A stretch of DNA of 64,000 bases from Leuctra nigra. Its lineage: Eukaryota > Arthropoda > Insecta > Plecoptera > Leuctridae. Below the pieces are notes generated by a model, which made no database searches, was not told where the DNA came from, and saw only the letters and a list, made by a program, of their open reading frames with translations. This document shows, in pieces, positions 58,750 through 64,000 of this stretch. The stretch lies in contig OW203762.1 of NCBI GenBank assembly GCA_934045905.1, positions 11,065,647-11,129,646 on the forward strand, written 5' to 3'. Within the stretch, counting starts at the first letter, position 1. Every line of letters starts with the position of its first letter. A program made the translations under genes and the position numbers.

Positions 58750-61700
58750 ATGGAGTCAAGGTCACACACCATCTTGGTCGCCGCTTTGGATCTCATCGAG
58801 CGAAACAAAATGGACGCTCTTCGTCGTGAGGAACTCGCAGCCCAGAGCGAAAACGACGACACTCCGTACTGGCAATCCCGCCGTCGTTGGCTCAGAAGTA
58901 GAAGCAAGGGGGACAAGACCGAGAAGGAATCAAACAAAACCTCTTCCAAATGGCGTCGCCCGACAAAGAGAGAAGTTTCTGACGAATGCATCCAGACTGA
59001 AATCAATCTTCAGGAAGATGAGATGAACGACACACTATCTGAGTTAAAGTCACTGCGGAAGACAATGAGTAGACGAGGCGACGAAGATGACAGACGTTTG
59101 AAGAAGGACAGCTCGAAGAGTCTTCGGGAGAGCCGATCAAAGAGAAGTTCCCAGGACTTGGAAGTCTCCACGTCACTGTCTAAGAGGAAGCACTCGAGTC
59201 ACAGGAGTGTAGAAGATCGCAAGAGGTCTCTGAACGACAAGGAGCTGCGCGTGTCGACGATGAACATGGACAAATCCATCCCCAGACGCGTCACCTCGCA
59301 GGAGAAACTCAACCTGAGACGTGACGTCAGACAGCTGAAGAGCGACACGGAGAAGTCGAAGCTGGCGATGTACAAGTTCGCCGGACAGCACAAGGACACG
59401 CCGCGGGAGTTCGCGAAGCGCGCGGAGGCGCTGAAGAAGATCAAGCCCAAGAGGGAGTCCGACGTGGAGTTGTTCGGGAGGCTCGTCAAGAAGGTGGACA
59501 TCCTCCACGAGCGGGCGAGACACACCAAGTCCAAGATGGAGAAAGTCTCCAGCGAACTGGCGGCTCTCGAGTCGTGTATCTTTGACATTGATAAAAGGAT
59601 CGACTACATGTACATGAAACACGTAAGCGATACTGATTTGGCCTAATGAGTTCGAATACTATGACTATGTACCGCGCAATAGCATTTTACCAGTTCTAAA
59701 TACACGGTTTACAAGAAACTCACACTGTGTCAAAATTTATTTTACTTATAATTTCTAATTTTGTAGTTCTACAGTCGAATTGCTCCCTTAAATCAACTTC
59801 ATGGAGAATTACACAGTTCCTCAATAGACGTTTAGAAGTTGAAAGATTCCAATACTAACCGTTCTGTTGAGACAATTCTTAATTTAAATTCTCAATTCAC
59901 ATTTTAATGCAAATGTGGAATGTGGTATCTAATATATTCCCAATCATAATACTTGACAGCAAGGACATCAAAAAACATATTAATCAAATTATAAAAGTTT
60001 CAATCAGTTGGCTCAAACAATGACACTAAAGACAGCACTGAACATAAACTCAGTCAAAGTTAATTTATAAAAAGTGTGAAGTTTAAAAGAAGACAGATTT
60101 GAATTGGCTTGTAAACGCGGTGATGTCTTTTACTAAATATCAAATTTTGTTGTGATTGAGACTATGGATAATGTTGGTTTGATTTTAAACCTTTTAAGAG
60201 GAAGGACAAGCCTAGACTCCTCTTATTTTGAGATCGTGACCGTATCGTTGTAGATAGAGAATGTTAAAGCACTAAGGGTCAGTTTTCAATGCCTTGGTCT
60301 TTTAAACAGTCGATCATGACTATTGCCATGCCAACAACCAATCACAATCCTGGAATTGCCATTTAAAACTTAACTACTGGTTTAGCAGGGCATTGAAAAA
60401 CCGGCCCTAAGTTGGAGTCTGTTACATACTTTTGTGTAGTTTTTAACTATAACCAGTTGCCTACTTTTTAATTGTGTTAAAAAGTAGCATTTTTCAACCT
60501 AATAATTCAAAATAATAAATAAAAAAGTAACAGCTCATAACTTTTCAAAGATCAATCTCAAAAATGTGTTCATTGGTCGTCCTTCCCGTTAAGAGTATGA
60601 GGAGTAGATGCTCGTGTCTGAGCAATATATTTGGAAGCAATTGATAATCTATTGAATAGTTTGATTTAACAATATACAACGTGAATATTAAAAGTCCGCA
60701 CTCTCTTCCACAGCCTCCTCCGAGAACCGTCTCCGACGAGAGCCAATCTGTCGTCGCCTCCGCTTCGACTTCAGCCGACGAACCTTCCAAACACTCGAGG
60801 ACGAAGGAAGGGAAACATCGATCCAAATCCTACTCGACTGGCGCAAAACGCAAATCACACAAACTGTCAGCCTACGAACTCGTCGAGTCACACCCAAATG
60901 ACTCCAAGAACAAAGTTACAAACTCACCGACGACGATCAAAGAAAGGGAACCGAAGCCCCCATTTCTTGCGTCCAACGTTCCCGATAAATACTCCGTTGT
61001 GTCACAGAATCCTCCTCGCAAGAAACATCGGAAAACTGAACAGAAACAGACAACAGAGCAGAAACAACAGGATCTGTACGAGGTGAAGAGAGAAGTTCCA
61101 AAGAAACCGGAGCCGGCCATAATCGTTTGCAGCACTGATTTGCCAAAAACCAATACGATTGCACCAGTCTCTTCGGTACAGACACCAGTTGCAAAGGCAA
61201 CCGTTGACAAGAAATCAGCCACCGTCGAGAATCATCTAGGTCACGAAATAATCGAGACTCAGCCATCGACTGAGCAAGTTGTCCCAATCAAAGCCAAAGC
61301 TGAGACTCTAGATTGCCAGATAATTGAATCTCCACAATCCTCTGAACAGACACTCTGGATAAAATCGAACGACACTCTTGAAGACCACAAAATAATTGAA
61401 AGTGCCCAATCATCTGTCCACTCTGTGGCAACGAAGTCGTCTGGAAGTGAAGGCAGCGCATTCCTATTGACTGAAGTTGGCAACAGAGGAGCTGGTAAAT
61501 CCGGTTCCAGTGCTTCCCCGACGCAAGTGTACGTGACCATGTCGTCTCCCAAGCAACCGGAACATTGCGTCATACTAGAAGCAAAACCTCGGGCGGCAGC
61601 ACAGTCGGGTGGCAAACAAGAACCGGTCAAGGCGAGAAACGTTTCCCCGCTGAGGAATATCGCGACAAAAAGAAACGCATCGCCTGAAAAAAGCGTCACT

Positions 61701-64000
61701 ACGAAAAGTGACGTCTCCTCAGCGACTAGCGCCACGAAACACGTCTCGCCTGATAGAAACGTCACAGTACAAAGAAACGTCTCGCCTGAAAGAAGCGGAA
61801 CAGCGCAAAGAAACGTATCGCCTGAGGGAAACGTCAAGGCGCATGGGAGCGCCTCGCATGAAAGAAATGTTAAGGCCCAAAGTGACGTTTCACCTGCTAC
61901 TAAAGTAGCCTTGCAAAGAAACCTCTCGCCTGTAAGAAAAGTCACGTCAAGAAAAACCTCAAATGGAAGTAATGTAACAGCACAAAGTAGCGTTTCACAA
62001 GCGACGAAAGTCGCGTTGCAAAGAGAGGTGCCTGAAAGAATCGTCACGGCACAAAGTAGCGTCTCACAAGCTACTAAAGTCGCTTTGCAAAGAAACGCCT
62101 CGCCTGAAAGAAATATCACTGCACAAAGAAACACTTCACCTGTCAGAAATGTCACAAAACAAAGAAAAGTCTCGCCTGAAAGAACCGTTTCGCCTGAAAG
62201 AAACGTTTTAACTGAGAGAAACGTGACAGCGAAAAGGATAGCATCTCCTGGAAGAAGCTCCGCATCGCACAGAAACGTAAGCACTTCGCCAGTAAGAAAC
62301 GTCTCGGCGCAAAGTAGCGTTTCAGAAGCTACTAAAGTGACGTTGCAAGGAAACATCTCACCTAAAAGAACCGTCTCGCCTGAGAGAAACGCCTCGCCTG
62401 AAAGCATCACCTCTCCTGAAAGAAACGTAAAGGATACGGAAAGGATAGCATCTCCTGGAAGAGGCTCCGCATCGCAAAGAAACGTGAGCACGTCGCCTGT
62501 AAGAAACGTCTCGGCGCAAAGTAGCGTTTCACAAGCTACTAAAGTGGCGTTGCAAGAAAACATCTTACCTAAAAGAACCGCCTCGCCTGAGAGAAACGTC
62601 TCGCCTGAAAGCAATGCCTCGCCTGAAAGAAACGTAAATGATACGGAAAGGATAGCATCTCCTGGTAGAGGTTCCACATCGCAGAGTAACGTGAGCACGT
62701 CGCCTGAAAGAAACGTCTCGCCTGAAAAGAACGTAAATGATACGGAAAGGATAGCATCTCCTGGAAGAGGCTCCGCATCGCAGAGAAACGTGAGCACGTC
62801 GCCTGTAAGAAACGTCTCGGCCCAAAGTAGCGTTTCACAAGCTACTAAAGTGGCGTTGCAAGGAAACATCTCGCCTAAAAGAACCGCCTCCCCTGAGAGA
62901 AATGTCTCGCCTGAAAGAACCGTCTCACATGAAAGAAACGCCTCGCCTGAAATAAACGTATCGCCTGAAAGAAACGTAAAGGATACGAAAAGGATAGAAT
63001 CTCTTGATAGAGGCTCCACATCGCACAGAAACGTTAGTACTTCGCCTGTAAGAAACGTCTCATCGCAAAGTAGCGTTTCACAAGCTTCTAAAGTCGCGTT
63101 GCAAGAAAACACTTCGCCTAAAATCAATGTCACGGCGCAAAGATTACAATCTGCTGAGGAAATTGACGTAAATCGCATCAACAAACCGTCGACTTCTCAT
63201 GCGACCGAAGTGGCCAACCAATCACAGAACATGGCGGCGGAGCGAGTGAGTACCAGAAGTGTATTGAAAGATAAGACTTCCTCGATATCTACCAGACATA
63301 CGCCCAGTGTTACGGGACGAAAAGCTGCAGCTCGCAACCGACCGAGACTTGTCTCAAAGAGGAGCTCGGCTAAACCGTCTGTGCCGGGAAAGATGAAGCC
63401 GTCAATTAATGGGACAGTTAGAGAAAATGATGTGTCTAAAAGATCAGCTGAAGAAGAGACGCTTCTAGCAGCGTTGAGGAAGATTGACGGGCTTGGAAAC
63501 AGTACGGTTCCAAGGATATTTGCACATGGGAAGGCTAGATCCGGCACTGGCGCCGAATTCAAGGGGAATATTCCATCAACCTACAGATATCCAAGTAAAG
63601 AAGATAAGTTAGCAAGGGAAATATTAGAAAACGCTACAACTAAAGAAGTGAACCGAACTAATGACGCAGTACCGAATCAGCAAAAGACATCTACAGACCA
63701 GAAGAAGGACTCAAACGAGGCTTCTATACTGCAACAGGTGCCGGCAGTGCCCTATCCTCTTATTAGCTTGAGAGCGGAAACATCAGACTATACATCTAAT
63801 AATGGAGCTCCCAGAAAGAAGTTAGTCGGAGTCCCTGAGAGTCGTAGGGTGTCGCCTGTTCGCACCAAGGTGGAGAGTAAGAGAGACGCAAGTCCGAGAC
63901 CTGAACTTGTTGCAAATCCACAAGAGAAAACACGCTCCAGATCAGTCGTTGGCGAAAGCGAGAAGCCACCGAAATTGGTTTCCAAACAGCCTCCAGTTGA
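58750..64000 (+). CDS. Large repetitive basic Ser/Arg/Pro protein, runs off the right edge
   Basis: Exon 58750-59622 (coding from ATG; acceptor CAG at 58733) joins in phase 0 to exon 60714-64000, which is open without a stop to the window end (over 1,380 residues so far). The first exon begins MESRSHTILVAALDLIERNK, is rich in Arg/Ser/Lys/Asp, and ends in a predicted coiled coil (FGRLVKKVDILHERARHTKS to YMYMKH). The second starts PPRTVSDESQSVVASAST and contains repeated NHLGHEIIE/DCQIIESPQSSEQ blocks. A long repeat domain (about 61.6-63.15 kb) follows, built on SPERNV units and a higher unit ERIASPGRGSASQRNVSTSP to SSVSQATKVALQ. Likely disordered and heavily phosphorylatable (many SP). I recognise no family; a cytoskeletal or nuclear scaffold is only a guess. 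Confidence 0.8.
59623..60713. other. Intron of the repeat-protein gene
   Basis: Donor GTAAGC at 59623 and acceptor TCTTCCACAG before 60714. It holds one MITE (60268-60413) and nothing else I recognise. Confidence 0.7.
60268..60413. mobile_element. 146-bp MITE of the GGGCCGGT family
   Basis: Left end CTAAGGGTCAGTTTTCAATG; inverted right end CTTAGGGCCGGTTTTTCAAT. Both are followed by GCCxTG and a CTTTTAAAC/CTGCTAAACC block. Confidence 0.75.
61640..63150 (+). repeat. Coding repeat array in the large exon
   Basis: Short unit TCGCCTGAAAGAAACGTC (SPERNV, 18 bp) repeated many times. A higher-order unit of roughly 200 bp (GATACGGAAAGGATAGCATC to AAAGTGGCGTTGCAAGGAAA) appears at about 62.43, 62.63, 62.73 and 62.98 kb with small differences. 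All length changes are multiples of three. Confidence 0.9.

Noticed and set aside
61259..63184. 641-codon minus-strand frame
   Set aside because: It is the antisense shadow of the SPERNV repeat exon, lacks splice context, and the sense frame is longer and joins the previous exon in phase.

Overview
This window is eukaryotic and most likely from an insect or related arthropod, probably hemipteran. The coding exons are short, GC-richer than their surroundings, bounded by GT-AG introns, and lie in AT-rich, transposon-filled DNA. The gene content (an insect-type gustatory receptor, a glutamate/cysteine-sulfinate-type decarboxylase, a parathyroid-hormone-receptor-like class B GPCR, UXT) fits an arthropod. 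The species assignment is inference.

Layout. 0-3.5 kb: a LINE reverse-transcriptase remnant, a 63-bp coding-like minisatellite, a small inverted-repeat element and an intact single-exon UXT prefoldin-like gene. 3.6-9.95 kb (+): a seven-exon pyridoxal-phosphate decarboxylase (CSAD/ADC type, 493 aa); the acceptor end of its catalytic-lysine exon is tandemly triplicated. 12.5-15.5 kb (+): a four-exon gustatory receptor. 15.46-32.48 kb: a giant foldback-like composite, with about 1.1-kb terminal inverted repeats built of short palindromes and a candidate 9-bp target duplication. It encloses several nested elements, including a nearly intact jockey-type LINE broken by one amber codon. 32.5-38.8 kb: a possible small secreted ORF (+), a coiled-coil gene (-), miniature inverted-repeat elements and a microsatellite. 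38.8-56.2 kb (-): a class B1 GPCR whose exons join in consistent phase. Its TM6-TM7 exon start and splice acceptor are amplified about 21 times (2.8 kb), and one intron carries a recent hAT transposon with a perfect 8-bp target duplication. 58.7-64.0 kb (+): a gene running off the right edge, with a 3.3-kb exon encoding a highly repetitive Arg/Asn/Val/Ser/Pro protein.

The genes look unrelated in function and form no operon or pathway. The most unusual theme is structural. In two certain cases and one tentative case, a tandem array covers an exon/intron boundary with its splice site. The arrays in the decarboxylase and the GPCR both have a unit of about 135 bp (45 codons) and stay open in the coding frame through the duplicated intron sequence, so they can lengthen an exon or multiply splice choices without breaking the frame. 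Together with the foldback composite and several small hairpin-forming element families, the window looks shaped by palindrome-prone and slippage-prone DNA.
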